In this document: positions 1-7,720 of the stretch, one piece after another
How positions within the stretch are numbered: position 1 is the first letter of the stretch
Layout: each line of letters opens with the position of its first letter
DNA from: Ruminococcus sp.
Lineage (GTDB): Bacteria > Bacillota > Clostridia > Oscillospirales > Ruminococcaceae
Direction of reading: 5' to 3'
Length of the DNA stretch: 64,000 nt
NCBI GenBank assembly: GCA_017622925.1
Contig: JAGAQC010000001.1
Location: 37,219 to 101,218 of the forward strand
Position numbers and translations under genes: made by a program
The notes under the pieces: model-generated
Seen by the model: only the letters and a program-made list of their open reading frames with translations
Databases searched by the model: none
Told to the model about the DNA's origin: nothing

Positions 1-546
1 AAGCGATTTTACGAGATAACAAAGGGCATCGGCAAGGAGCAGTATCTCGTGCCATACCTTATGTCCTCGCACCCGGGAAGTACGCTTAATGAAGCGATAG
101 AGCTTGCCCTGTTTCTGAGGGATAACAAGATACGTCCCGAGCAGGTGCAGGATTTTTACCCCACGCCGGGGACTATCTCAACTTGTATGTTCTATACGGA
201 GCTTGATCCGTATACAATGAAAAGTGTATACGTCCCGAAAACTCCGAAGGAAAAGGCTATGCAGCGAGCCTTGCTCCAGTATTTCCGACCGCAGAACAGG
301 GAGCTTGTCCTTGAAGCTCTTAAAAAAGCCGGAAGATACGATCTGATAGGAAGCTCGCCGAATTGTCTCGTTGACGATATTTCGCCGAGAACTGCAAATA
401 AAGGCGGTGGTAACGGGTGGCACGGAGGAAAAAATCAAACAAAACGAAATTCAGAACGTCCTCGTCAGACAAAAGGCCGCAGTTCAAAAGGCGGTCGGTC
501 AGACGTTCGTCCGCAAAGGAAAAAAGGCGGAAAACCGAGGGCATAG
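1..546 (+). CDS. YgiQ family radical SAM protein, C-terminal part (5' end outside window)
   Basis: The reading frame is open from base 1 and gives 181 residues. Phrases such as SHPGSTLNEAIELA and QDFYPTPGTISTCMFYTE are typical of the C-terminal half of YgiQ-type radical SAM proteins, whose substrate is not established; the radical SAM Cys cluster would lie upstream of the window. The last ~45 residues are a Gly/Lys/Arg-rich tail with no predicted fold. That tail overlaps the next gene by 130 bases in another frame. Family assignment is confident, function is not. Confidence 0.85.
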   Translation, partial: KRFYEITKGIGKEQYLVPYLMSSHPGSTLNEAIELALFLRDNKIRPEQVQDFYPTPGTISTCMFYTELDPYTMKSVYVPKTPKEKAMQRALLQYFRPQNRELVLEALKKAGRYDLIGSSPNCLVDDISPRTANKGGGNGWHGGKNQTKRNSERPRQTKGRSSKGGRSDVRPQRKKGGKPRA

Positions 547-1406
547 GCGGTTTCGGAACTGTTGTCATCAGCCTTGCGATACTTTTGGGACTGATGATCT
601 ACAGCAGTAACCGTGACGCATTGCATAAGTCCGCAGAAGAAACGCTTACCGTTCGATACATAGACGTGGGGCAGGGGGACTGTATCTGCATAACGTGCGG
701 CGGCGAGACTATGCTTATCGACTGCGGAGAAGCCTCCGAAGCCGAAAACGTCCGTCACTGTCTTAACAAGGCGGAGGTCGAGGCTTTCGATTTTGTGGTT
801 GCAACTCATCCTCATTCCGACCACATGGGCGGCATGGCGGAGATAGTGGAAAGCTATGATATAGGCGAATTTATAATGCCGTCCCTTGCCGAGAGAGATG
901 TCCCGACTACGCTGTATTTCGAGAAATTCCTTGATGCGGCGGAGGATAACGACCTGAAAGTGACCCCTGCCGAAGTGGGTAGGAAAGGAAAACTTGGCGA
1001 TGCACAGTGGGAGATAGTAGCTCCCATTTCGGACGAATACTCCAACGCAAATAATTATTCCGTGGGGATCGTTCTTTATCACGGCGAAAACAGCTTTATC
1101 TTCACGGGGGACGCCGAGACTTCTGCGGAGGAGGAAATGGTGAACTCGGGGCGTTTCGGGCATATCGACGTTTACAAGGCAGGTCACCACGGCAGCAAAA
1201 CGTCAAGCTCCAAATTGTTCATGGACACGATTTCGCCCGACATTGCGGTTATCTCATGCGGCAGCGGAAACTCCTACGGACACCCCGACGTCGAAGCTCT
1301 CAACGCAATACGGCGATATACCGATGAAATTTATCGCACCGATATGTGCGGCAGCGTTGAGATAACATCGGACGGCAAAGAGCTTGAAGTCAGGTGCGAG
1401 AGGTGA
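417..1406 (+). CDS. ComEC/Rec2-like MBL-fold hydrolase, membrane anchored
   Basis: A 329-residue protein from a GTG start. Residues 1-43 are strongly basic, about 45-63 form one membrane segment, and the rest is a metallo-beta-lactamase fold with HPHSDH at 131-136, a later FTGDAE and a GHHGS motif. It resembles the C-terminal hydrolase domain of the competence channel ComEC but stands alone, so it is probably an extracytoplasmic hydrolase (possibly a nuclease; inference). The start is unusual because it lies 130 bases inside the upstream gene. A weak AAGGCGG-type site precedes the GTG. A later start just before the membrane helix cannot be excluded. Confidence 0.85.
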   Translation: MARRKKSNKTKFRTSSSDKRPQFKRRSVRRSSAKEKRRKTEGIGGFGTVVISLAILLGLMIYSSNRDALHKSAEETLTVRYIDVGQGDCICITCGGETMLIDCGEASEAENVRHCLNKAEVEAFDFVVATHPHSDHMGGMAEIVESYDIGEFIMPSLAERDVPTTLYFEKFLDAAEDNDLKVTPAEVGRKGKLGDAQWEIVAPISDEYSNANNYSVGIVLYHGENSFIFTGDAETSAEEEMVNSGRFGHIDVYKAGHHGSKTSSSKLFMDTISPDIAVISCGSGNSYGHPDVEALNAIRRYTDEIYRTDMCGSVEITSDGKELEVRCER

Positions 1407-1411
1407 AAATT

Positions 1412-1618
1412 ATGATAATAGACAGGTTTGAGGGCGATATTGCAGTCATAGAAACAGACGGCGGAATGATCGAAGTCAACGTTTCGGAACTTCCCGACAA
1501 CGCTCGCGAGGGAGATGTTCTTGCCCTTGAAAACGGGCGGTATACCGTTGACTGCGAGGCATCGGAGGAACGGCGAAGAAAGGCTTCCGACAGGCTTCAG
1601 AGGCTCTTTGAGAGGTGA
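1412..1618 (+). CDS. DUF3006 family small protein
   Basis: A 68-residue protein starting at ATG 1412, preceded by GAGAGGTG. The sequence opens MIIDRFEGDIAVIE and continues with a VSELP motif. This matches DUF3006 proteins, which are often encoded next to MBL-fold ComEC-like hydrolases, as here (5 bases after that gene). The C-terminus is basic and helical. Biochemical function is unknown; the pairing suggests a partner role (inference). Confidence 0.8.
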   Translation: MIIDRFEGDIAVIETDGGMIEVNVSELPDNAREGDVLALENGRYTVDCEASEERRRKASDRLQRLFER

Positions 1619-1622
1619 AAAA

Positions 1623-2840
1623 ATGACCGACACCATTATAATAGGCGGCGGAGCGGCAGGCTGTACGGCGGCGATATTTGCGGCTCGTTTCGGAAAATCC
1701 GTGCTGCTTTTCGAGAAAAACGCCAATATAGGCAGAAAACTCCGCATTACGGGCAAGGGCAGGTGCAACGTTACCAATAATTCTCCGACAAGCGAGCATA
1801 TGGAGAATATCCCTGTAAACAGCCGATTTATGTACAGCTCTTTTTCCGTTTTCGGAGCGGAGGAGACAATGGCTTTTTTTGAGGAGCTTGGAGTTCCGCT
1901 GAAAACCGAGCGTGGAAACCGAGTTTTCCCTGTCAGCGACAAAGCGGAGGACATTGTTTCGGCTCTTGACGGCGAACTTGAACGGCTCGGCGTGAAGATA
2001 GTCAGAAAGGCTGTCGAGTCCCTTATTATAGAGGACGGCAGATGTACGGGAGTAATTGCAGGGGGTAGGGAATACCGCAGCGGCAGCGTACTTGTTGCCT
2101 GCGGAGGAAAGTCCTATCCTGCGACTGGTTCAACGGGGGACGGCTATATATTGGCAAAGCAAGCAGGTCATACGGTCACGGAGCTTAAACCGAGCCTTGT
2201 TCCGCTTGTTTCGCCCGATAAATTCTGCGCCGAGCTTATGGGACTTTCCCTGCGCAACGTCACGTTGAAGCTCATGGACGGCGAAAAGACGATATACAGT
2301 GAAATGGGGGAGATGCTGTTCACTCATTTCGGTATCAGCGGACCGTTGGTGCTTTCCGCAAGCAGTCATATCCGAAAAATGCAGCCTGATCGGTACAAAG
2401 CGGTGATAGACCTGAAGCCTGCCCTGACCGCCGAGCAGCTCGACGCAAGGATAAAACGGGATTTCGCCGATAATCTCAACCGTGACTTTATTAACGGTAT
2501 ACGAAAGCTTCTTCCTGCAAAGCTTATTCCCGTCATGGTGAGACTGTCGGGAATTGCAGCCGAAAGGAAGATAAACGGTATCACCAAAGAGGAACGTCTG
2601 CGTTTCGGGGAACTGATGAAGGCTTTTCCTGTGCGTATCTCGGGTTTCCGACCCATTGATGAAGCTATAATCACAAGCGGCGGCGTGTCGGTAAAGGAAA
2701 TAGACCCTAAGACTATGGAATCTAAGCTGACGGAGGGACTTTTCTTTGCCGGAGAGGTCATTGACGTTGACGCGTATACGGGCGGATTCAATTTGCAGAT
2801 CGCTTTTTCAACAGCGTATTCGGCGGCGATGTGTCTATAG
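1623..2840 (+). CDS. HI0933/BaiN-like NAD(P)/FAD-dependent oxidoreductase
   Basis: A 405-residue flavoprotein. The ATG at 1623 follows GAGAGGTGAAAAA, 4 bases after the DUF3006 stop; in-frame codons upstream overlap that gene and were not used. The N-terminus carries the dinucleotide-binding GGGAAG (residues 8-13), then GKGRCNVTN, and near the C-terminus GEVIDVDAYTGGFNLQ, all signatures of the HI0933-like family. Members bind FAD in the cytoplasm; substrates are mostly unknown, and a bile-acid role is known only for some. It probably belongs to the same operon as the upstream genes. Confidence 0.88.
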   Translation: MTDTIIIGGGAAGCTAAIFAARFGKSVLLFEKNANIGRKLRITGKGRCNVTNNSPTSEHMENIPVNSRFMYSSFSVFGAEETMAFFEELGVPLKTERGNRVFPVSDKAEDIVSALDGELERLGVKIVRKAVESLIIEDGRCTGVIAGGREYRSGSVLVACGGKSYPATGSTGDGYILAKQAGHTVTELKPSLVPLVSPDKFCAELMGLSLRNVTLKLMDGEKTIYSEMGEMLFTHFGISGPLVLSASSHIRKMQPDRYKAVIDLKPALTAEQLDARIKRDFADNLNRDFINGIRKLLPAKLIPVMVRLSGIAAERKINGITKEERLRFGELMKAFPVRISGFRPIDEAIITSGGVSVKEIDPKTMESKLTEGLFFAGEVIDVDAYTGGFNLQIAFSTAYSAAMCL

Positions 2841-2857
2841 ACGCAGGAGGTTTCTTC

Positions 2858-3376
2858 ATGAAAAAAGAATTTTCGAGAACAGCGTTCCGATACGTTTTTG
2901 AATTTATGCTTGCAGGCTTTATCGGGTGGCTGTACGAGGTCGCAACGGTATGGGTAATGTGGGGATATTTTGACAACCGTGGAATGCTCCACATGCCGAT
3001 AGTACCGATATATGCCGTGGGAGCGTTCATTTTATTAGCCGTGCTGCGTGAGAAAAAGAGAAATCCTGTTTTTGTTTTTCTTTTTTCCGTGGTCGTCACG
3101 ACAGTTTTTGAGCTTGGAGCGTCTTATCTGCTGGAATTTATTTTCCACAAGCAGTTCTGGACGTACCGTAGCTGGAAATTTTCTATCCTCGACAGATCGA
3201 GCCTTATCTCAAGCGGAATATTCGGGATATTTGCCCTGCTGTATTTCTTTCTCGTTCACCCGATGTCGGGAAAGCTCAGCGAAAAGCTGCCGAAATGGCT
3301 GTGTATAGGCTTTTCGGCAATATCGGCGGCGGCAGTCCTCACCGATCTTGTAATTTCCGTATCTGAATTGATTTAA
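2858..3376 (+). CDS. CmpB-like (PF06541) putative ABC transporter permease/membrane protein
   Basis: A 172-residue integral membrane protein with about four to five hydrophobic segments. The ATG at 2858 has a strong CAGGAGG site at 2844-2850. The FIGWLYE-like start, the CmpB-type motif GMLHMPIVPIYAVGA and the WTYRSWKFSI region fit PF06541. No ATPase gene is adjacent, so transport activity cannot be inferred. It lies between a flavoprotein and cmk with short gaps and is probably co-transcribed. Confidence 0.75.
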   Translation: MKKEFSRTAFRYVFEFMLAGFIGWLYEVATVWVMWGYFDNRGMLHMPIVPIYAVGAFILLAVLREKKRNPVFVFLFSVVVTTVFELGASYLLEFIFHKQFWTYRSWKFSILDRSSLISSGIFGIFALLYFFLVHPMSGKLSEKLPKWLCIGFSAISAAAVLTDLVISVSELI

Positions 3377-3390
3377 AAGGAGTAGTTTTT

Positions 3391-4050
3391 ATGAATACGA
3401 TCAACATAGCTATTGACGGACCTGCCGGAGCAGGAAAAAGCACTATAGCCAAAATGGTTTCAGCCGAAATGGGGTACATCTATGTGGACACGGGGGCGAT
3501 GTACCGTGCTGTTGCCCTGTATATCACCGAGAATAATATTTCCGATGAGAACATCGAAAACGCTTTGAAAAATGCGGACGTATCTCTCAGGTTCGCGGAC
3601 GGAGTTCAGCGTGTTTATCTCGGCGACAGGGACGTTTCCGAGCTTATCAGAACTCCCGAGATCTCTATGGCTGCCTCACGCACCTCGGCGATTCCGGCGG
3701 TCAGAGCGAGACTTTTCGATTTACAGCAAAAGCTTGCCCGTGAGAACAATATCATCATGGACGGCAGAGACATAGGCACGGTAGTTCTCCCGAATGCGAA
3801 CGTTAAAATTTTCCTTACGGCTTCGGCTGAGGAACGTGCAAACCGCCGTTATAAGGAGCTTTCCGAGAAGCCTGATTGTCCGTCCTACGAGGAGATACTC
3901 AGGGACATCAACGAACGCGACTATCAGGATATGCACCGTGAAACAGCTCCGCTCAGACAGGCAGAGGACGCTGTTCTTGTGGATACGACCGAGCTGACTT
4001 TAGAGCAGTCCGCAGCGAAGATAGCCGAGATGATCAAGGAGAGAATTTAA
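3391..4050 (+). CDS. cmk: Cytidylate kinase
   Basis: A 219-residue P-loop kinase that phosphorylates CMP/dCMP with ATP. The Walker A GPAGAGKST is at residues 10-18, followed by YVDTGAMYR and the MDGRDIGTVV motif, all diagnostic. Length is normal. AAAAGGAG precedes the ATG. The stop overlaps the plsC start by one base (TAATG), indicating translational coupling. The cmk-plsC-ispH-rpsA order is common in Clostridia. Confidence 0.97.
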   Translation: MNTINIAIDGPAGAGKSTIAKMVSAEMGYIYVDTGAMYRAVALYITENNISDENIENALKNADVSLRFADGVQRVYLGDRDVSELIRTPEISMAASRTSAIPAVRARLFDLQQKLARENNIIMDGRDIGTVVLPNANVKIFLTASAEERANRRYKELSEKPDCPSYEEILRDINERDYQDMHRETAPLRQAEDAVLVDTTELTLEQSAAKIAEMIKERI

Positions 4051-4682
4051 TGTATTACATTGCTAAAGTGCTTGTGTGGATAGCCTTTCATATCGCCTTT
4101 AACCTGAAATTCGAGGGCAGGAAAAATATCCCTAAAAAAACTCCCGTGATATACGCTTCAAATCACCGTACCAACGCCGATCCGCCGCTTGTTGGCTGCG
4201 GAGCAAGGGGAACTTACGCATTTATGGCTAAGGAGGAGCTTTTCAGGAACAAGCTTTTCGCATGGCTTATACGCAGTCTCGGAGCGTTCCCTGTGTCTCG
4301 TGGAAAGGGCGATACGGCTGTACTCGATACGGCGGTCGAAAGGCTTAACAACGGCAAATGCCTTATGATCTTCCCCGAGGGTACGCGTTCTAAGGACGGC
4401 AAGGTACACAGAGGACACTCGGGAGCAGCGGTCATCGCTGCGCGTTCAGGCAGGCAGATAATCCCCGTAGGTATTGTTTTCGGGGATAAGCTGAAATTCC
4501 GCGCCAAGATCACCGTAAAATACGGCGAACCAATAGACCCTGCGGAGTATGTTGAAAATCCAGACGACCCGAATCCCCGTCAGCTTGTCAAGCTGAAAAA
4601 TCGCTATATGGCTGAAATAAAGAAGCTTGTGGAGGGCGATGAGACCACGGAGAACAGCGGAAAGGAGCAGGAAAATGAGTAA
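4050..4682 (+). CDS. plsC: 1-acyl-sn-glycerol-3-phosphate acyltransferase
   Basis: A 210-residue membrane-associated acyltransferase of phospholipid synthesis. The HX4D catalytic motif is His39-Asp44 (NHRTNADP) and the EGTR substrate motif is at 110-113. It has an N-terminal hydrophobic helix. It starts in the TAATG overlap with cmk and overlaps ispH by 8 bases. The charged C-terminal extension (DETTENSGKEQENE) is variable in this family. Confidence 0.93.
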   Translation: MYYIAKVLVWIAFHIAFNLKFEGRKNIPKKTPVIYASNHRTNADPPLVGCGARGTYAFMAKEELFRNKLFAWLIRSLGAFPVSRGKGDTAVLDTAVERLNNGKCLMIFPEGTRSKDGKVHRGHSGAAVIAARSGRQIIPVGIVFGDKLKFRAKITVKYGEPIDPAEYVENPDDPNPRQLVKLKNRYMAEIKKLVEGDETTENSGKEQENE

Positions 4683-6642
4683 AGTCACAGTCGCAAGATC
4701 GGCAGGCTTTTGTTTTGGGGTTGACAGAGCCGTAAAAATGGTGTATAATGAATTGGAGAGCAATACTAAAGTAGCTACTCTCGGTCCTATAATCCACAAT
4801 CAGGACGTCGTAAACGATATGAAAGCCAAGGGCGCAAGGGTAGTCGAGTCGGTTGACGAGCTGCTTCCCGACGAAACGGTCGTTATCCGTTCTCACGGCG
4901 TAGGCAGGGCGGTTTACGACAGGATAGCGGAAAAGGGCTGCCGAATGCTTGACGCGACCTGTCCTTTCGTAGCGAAAATTCACAGGATAGTCGCCGAAAA
5001 GTCCAAAGAGGGCTACATGATACTCATAGCAGGCGATGTGAACCACCCCGAAGTTCAAGGAATCATTGGACATTGTGAACAAAATTGTATTGTTTTTAGG
5101 GATAACATTGAGCTAAAACACGTTTTTGAGAAAAACGGGAATTTTTTGGAAAAAAAGCTTGCATTCGTTGCGCAAACAACGTATAATATAATAGAATGGG
5201 AAGAATGTTTGAAGGTGATCCCAAAAGGCAATCCCGATATTGTCATATTCGATACCATATGCAGCGCCACCGATACAAGGCAGTCAGATGCGGCTGAGCT
5301 TGCTAAAAGCTCTGATGTCATGCTCGTTGTCGGAGGAAAACACAGCTCCAACACGGTCAAGCTTTACGAGGTGTGCAGCCGTTACTGCAAAACGTATCAC
5401 ATAGAAAATTCGGACGAGCTTTCATCTTTGATGCTGCCCTGTGCCGGCAAAATCGGCATAACAGCCGGGGCTTCAACGCCGGCATATATAATCAAGGAGG
5501 TACAAACCACTATGACAGAAAATGTTAATCTTACTGCAAATCAGGATGAGGAGATCGACTTCGCTGAGGCTCTCGATCAGTCATTCAAAAAAATACATAC
5601 AGGAGAAAAAGTCAAGGGCATAGTTGTAGGCATAGATAATGCCGAGATCACCGTTGATTTGGGAACAAAACACACAGGCTACGTTAAGCTTGAGGACCTT
5701 ACGGACGACTCGACAAAGAAGCCCGCTGACCTCGTTGCAGTCGGCGATGAGATCGACCTTATCGTTATCAAGGTAAACGACAGCGAGGGTACTGTCGCTC
5801 TCTCCAAGAGAAAGGTTGACGAGCAGGCAGGCTACGACACGGTCGTTAAGGCTAAGGAAGACGGTACAGTCCTCGAGGGTACTGTAAGCCGTATTGTAAA
5901 TAAGGGCGTTACTCTTAATTACATGGGCGTAAGAGTTTTCATTCCCGCTTCACAGTCGGGTCTCCCGAGAGGCGCAGAGCTTGACCAGCTTAATAAGCAG
6001 AAGGTACAGTTCAAGATCATTGAGGTAGACGAGGGCGGCAAAAAGAGAGCCGTTGGTTCTATAAAGGCTGTTGACGCTGCAAAGAAAGAAGAAGCGCGCG
6101 CCGCATTCTGGGCAGGAGCTGAGATCGGCAAGACGTATGTGGGCAAGGTAAAGTCCCTTACAAGCTTCGGTGCATTCGTTGACCTCGGCGGTATCGACGG
6201 CATGGTTCATATTTCTGAGCTTTCATGGAAGAGGATCAAGCACCCCAACGAGGTAGTTTCCGTTGGCGATACTCTTGAAGTATACATCAAGGATCTCAAC
6301 GCAGAGGAAAACAGAATTTCTCTCGGCTTCAAGAAGGCTGAGGATAATCCGTGGGAGATATTCAAGTCCAACTACAGCGTAGGCGATGTTGTTAAGGCTA
6401 CTATCGTATCTATCACAAGCTTCGGAGCTTTCGCTCAGATCATTGACGGAGTTGACGGACTTATCCATATTTCTCAGCTTGCCGATAAGAAAGTTGAGAA
6501 CGTAAAGGATATTGTTTCCGTAGGCGACGTTGTGGACGTTAAGATCATTGACATCGACTCCGAGACAAAGAGGATCAGCATTTCTATGCGCGCTCTTGCC
6601 GAGGACGCTGCCGATGATGAAGAATACGACGACGAGGATTGA
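4675..6642 (+). CDS. ispH: Bifunctional IspH (HMBPP reductase) / ribosomal protein S1 fusion
   Basis: A 655-residue fusion starting at ATG 4675 (AAAGGAGCAG upstream). Residues 1-279 are IspH, the iron-sulfur reductase of the last MEP-pathway step, with cluster cysteines in GFCFG (Cys13), DATCPFV and DTICSATDTRQ. Residues 280-655 are an S1-type protein with four S1 RNA-binding repeats; the last two have the canonical SFGAF and GLIHIS/GMVHIS cores. The tail is acidic. Such fusions are established in Clostridia. An internal ATG at the domain boundary has its own AAGGAGG, listed separately. Confidence 0.95.
   Translation: MSKVTVARSAGFCFGVDRAVKMVYNELESNTKVATLGPIIHNQDVVNDMKAKGARVVESVDELLPDETVVIRSHGVGRAVYDRIAEKGCRMLDATCPFVAKIHRIVAEKSKEGYMILIAGDVNHPEVQGIIGHCEQNCIVFRDNIELKHVFEKNGNFLEKKLAFVAQTTYNIIEWEECLKVIPKGNPDIVIFDTICSATDTRQSDAAELAKSSDVMLVVGGKHSSNTVKLYEVCSRYCKTYHIENSDELSSLMLPCAGKIGITAGASTPAYIIKEVQTTMTENVNLTANQDEEIDFAEALDQSFKKIHTGEKVKGIVVGIDNAEITVDLGTKHTGYVKLEDLTDDSTKKPADLVAVGDEIDLIVIKVNDSEGTVALSKRKVDEQAGYDTVVKAKEDGTVLEGTVSRIVNKGVTLNYMGVRVFIPASQSGLPRGAELDQLNKQKVQFKIIEVDEGGKKRAVGSIKAVDAAKKEEARAAFWAGAEIGKTYVGKVKSLTSFGAFVDLGGIDGMVHISELSWKRIKHPNEVVSVGDTLEVYIKDLNAEENRISLGFKKAEDNPWEIFKSNYSVGDVVKATIVSITSFGAFAQIIDGVDGLIHISQLADKKVENVKDIVSVGDVVDVKIIDIDSETKRISISMRALAEDAADDEEYDDED
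5494..5514 (+). promoter_or_regulatory. Possible internal ribosome binding site and start for stand-alone S1
   Basis: AAGGAGG at 5494-5500 is followed 11 bases later by an in-frame ATG at 5512, exactly at the IspH/S1 boundary (codon 280). It could give a separate S1 protein. The same bases encode Lys-Glu-Val, which IspH commonly has at this point, so the site may be coincidental. The spacing is slightly long. Confidence 0.35.
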
Positions 6643-6666
6643 TTTTTCGCTGTATTAGTATGAATT

Positions 6667-6697
6667 AAAGGGCTGTGCTGTAAGGTGCAGCCCTTTT
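6667..6697 (+). terminator. Rho-independent terminator after ispH/rpsA
   Basis: AAAGGGCTG (6667-6675) pairs with CAGCCCTTT (6688-6696), followed by a short T-run. It closes the cmk-plsC-ispH/rpsA transcript. Confidence 0.75.
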
Positions 6698-6717
6698 CAG
6701 CATGGGGAGGGGATTTT

Positions 6718-7611
6718 GTGAATAATTATGATGATCCGCACAGAAAAGCGTCCGACGACTACAATAACGGTACGATAGATGAAAAGATGTGTCCCTTGTG
6801 CGGAACTATTCTTCCGGGGAACGTCAGATTCTGTACCGAATGCGGCACGGTACAGGAAACTCAGAAGCGGAAAAAAGAAGGGGAAAATAAACGCTTGATA
6901 GCTGTTTTTATTGCATTAGCCGCTGTCGTTCTTGCGGTTATAGCTGTAAATCTTGTTTTTTATATACTTGCAAATAAAGAGAATACTAAAAAACGCCTTG
7001 ACGGAACTTACCACGGAATCTCGGTCAATGTGTCCGATATAAGCGTGCCTGAAATACCGAATATTGACGAATTCTCGGACTTAACTGAAAATGCCGCTGC
7101 TTCGGAGAATTATACAGAGAAATACCCCGATGGAAACTATAGGATAGGCGAGGATATTCCCAAGGGTACATATATACTGACGGTGAGCGACAGCAACTTT
7201 GACGATATGCGGAGAGAGGCGTATTATGCGATATACAGCGATCCCGAATGTAATAACGTTATCAGCGGCAAGTGGTTTGAAAGCTCCGCAATAGTTAAAC
7301 TTGAAACGGACGGTTACATAAAATTTTCGTGGTGCGAGGCTGTTGCGCTCGATGATTTTGACGGCGAAAACAGTCCCTTTGAACACTCGGGAATGTTTCG
7401 CTGCGGAATTGATTTTGAAGCGGGAACATACAGGCTCGTACCCACGACAGATCAGGGCTATCAGATGTATTACGTTCACGAGAACGTTGATTCCATAGAC
7501 TATGACGTCATTTATAGGGAGGGGAATCACGGCTTTCCCGAGGGTACGGAGGTTACTGTCAAAGAGGGCGAGATACTCGAATTAAGCTACTGCATTCTTG
7601 AAAAATCATGA
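6718..7611 (+). CDS. Zinc-ribbon single-pass membrane protein with duplicated extracellular module
   Basis: A 297-residue protein from GTG 6718, preceded by GGGGAGGGG. Residues 25-42 hold a CPLC...CTEC zinc ribbon, 60-84 a membrane helix, and the rest is outside the cell. Two similar beta-rich modules can be seen: GNYRIGEDIPKGTYILTV to KFSWCEAV, and GMFRCGIDFEAGTYRLVP to LELSYCIL. No enzymatic motif is present. Cytoplasmic ribbon plus external duplicated domain suggests a sensor or assembly protein (inference). It sits alone between a terminator and the cellulase promoter. Confidence 0.7.
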   Translation: MNNYDDPHRKASDDYNNGTIDEKMCPLCGTILPGNVRFCTECGTVQETQKRKKEGENKRLIAVFIALAAVVLAVIAVNLVFYILANKENTKKRLDGTYHGISVNVSDISVPEIPNIDEFSDLTENAAASENYTEKYPDGNYRIGEDIPKGTYILTVSDSNFDDMRREAYYAIYSDPECNNVISGKWFESSAIVKLETDGYIKFSWCEAVALDDFDGENSPFEHSGMFRCGIDFEAGTYRLVPTTDQGYQMYYVHENVDSIDYDVIYREGNHGFPEGTEVTVKEGEILELSYCILEKS

Positions 7612-7619
7612 AAATTATC

Positions 7620-7648
7620 TTGACAAATCGGTAAAAATAGTGTATAGT
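7620..7648 (+). promoter_or_regulatory. Sigma-A promoter of the first GH9 cellulase gene
   Basis: TTGACA (7620-7625), a 17-base spacer and TATAGT (7643-7648) with an upstream TG. The transcribed leader contains an inverted repeat GTCTGTC...GACAGAC before the GAGGGGG ribosome site. Confidence 0.8.
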
Positions 7649-7720
7649 AAAATTACGGATATTTAGTTGGTCTGTCGAGAGAAATATGACAGACGATCTG
7701 AACGAGGGGGTAATTAACTT

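Noticed and set aside
465-1190. 241-codon open frame on the minus strand
   Set aside because: It is the antisense of the MBL gene, has no ribosome site, and its translation resembles no family; the plus-strand frame has clear motifs.
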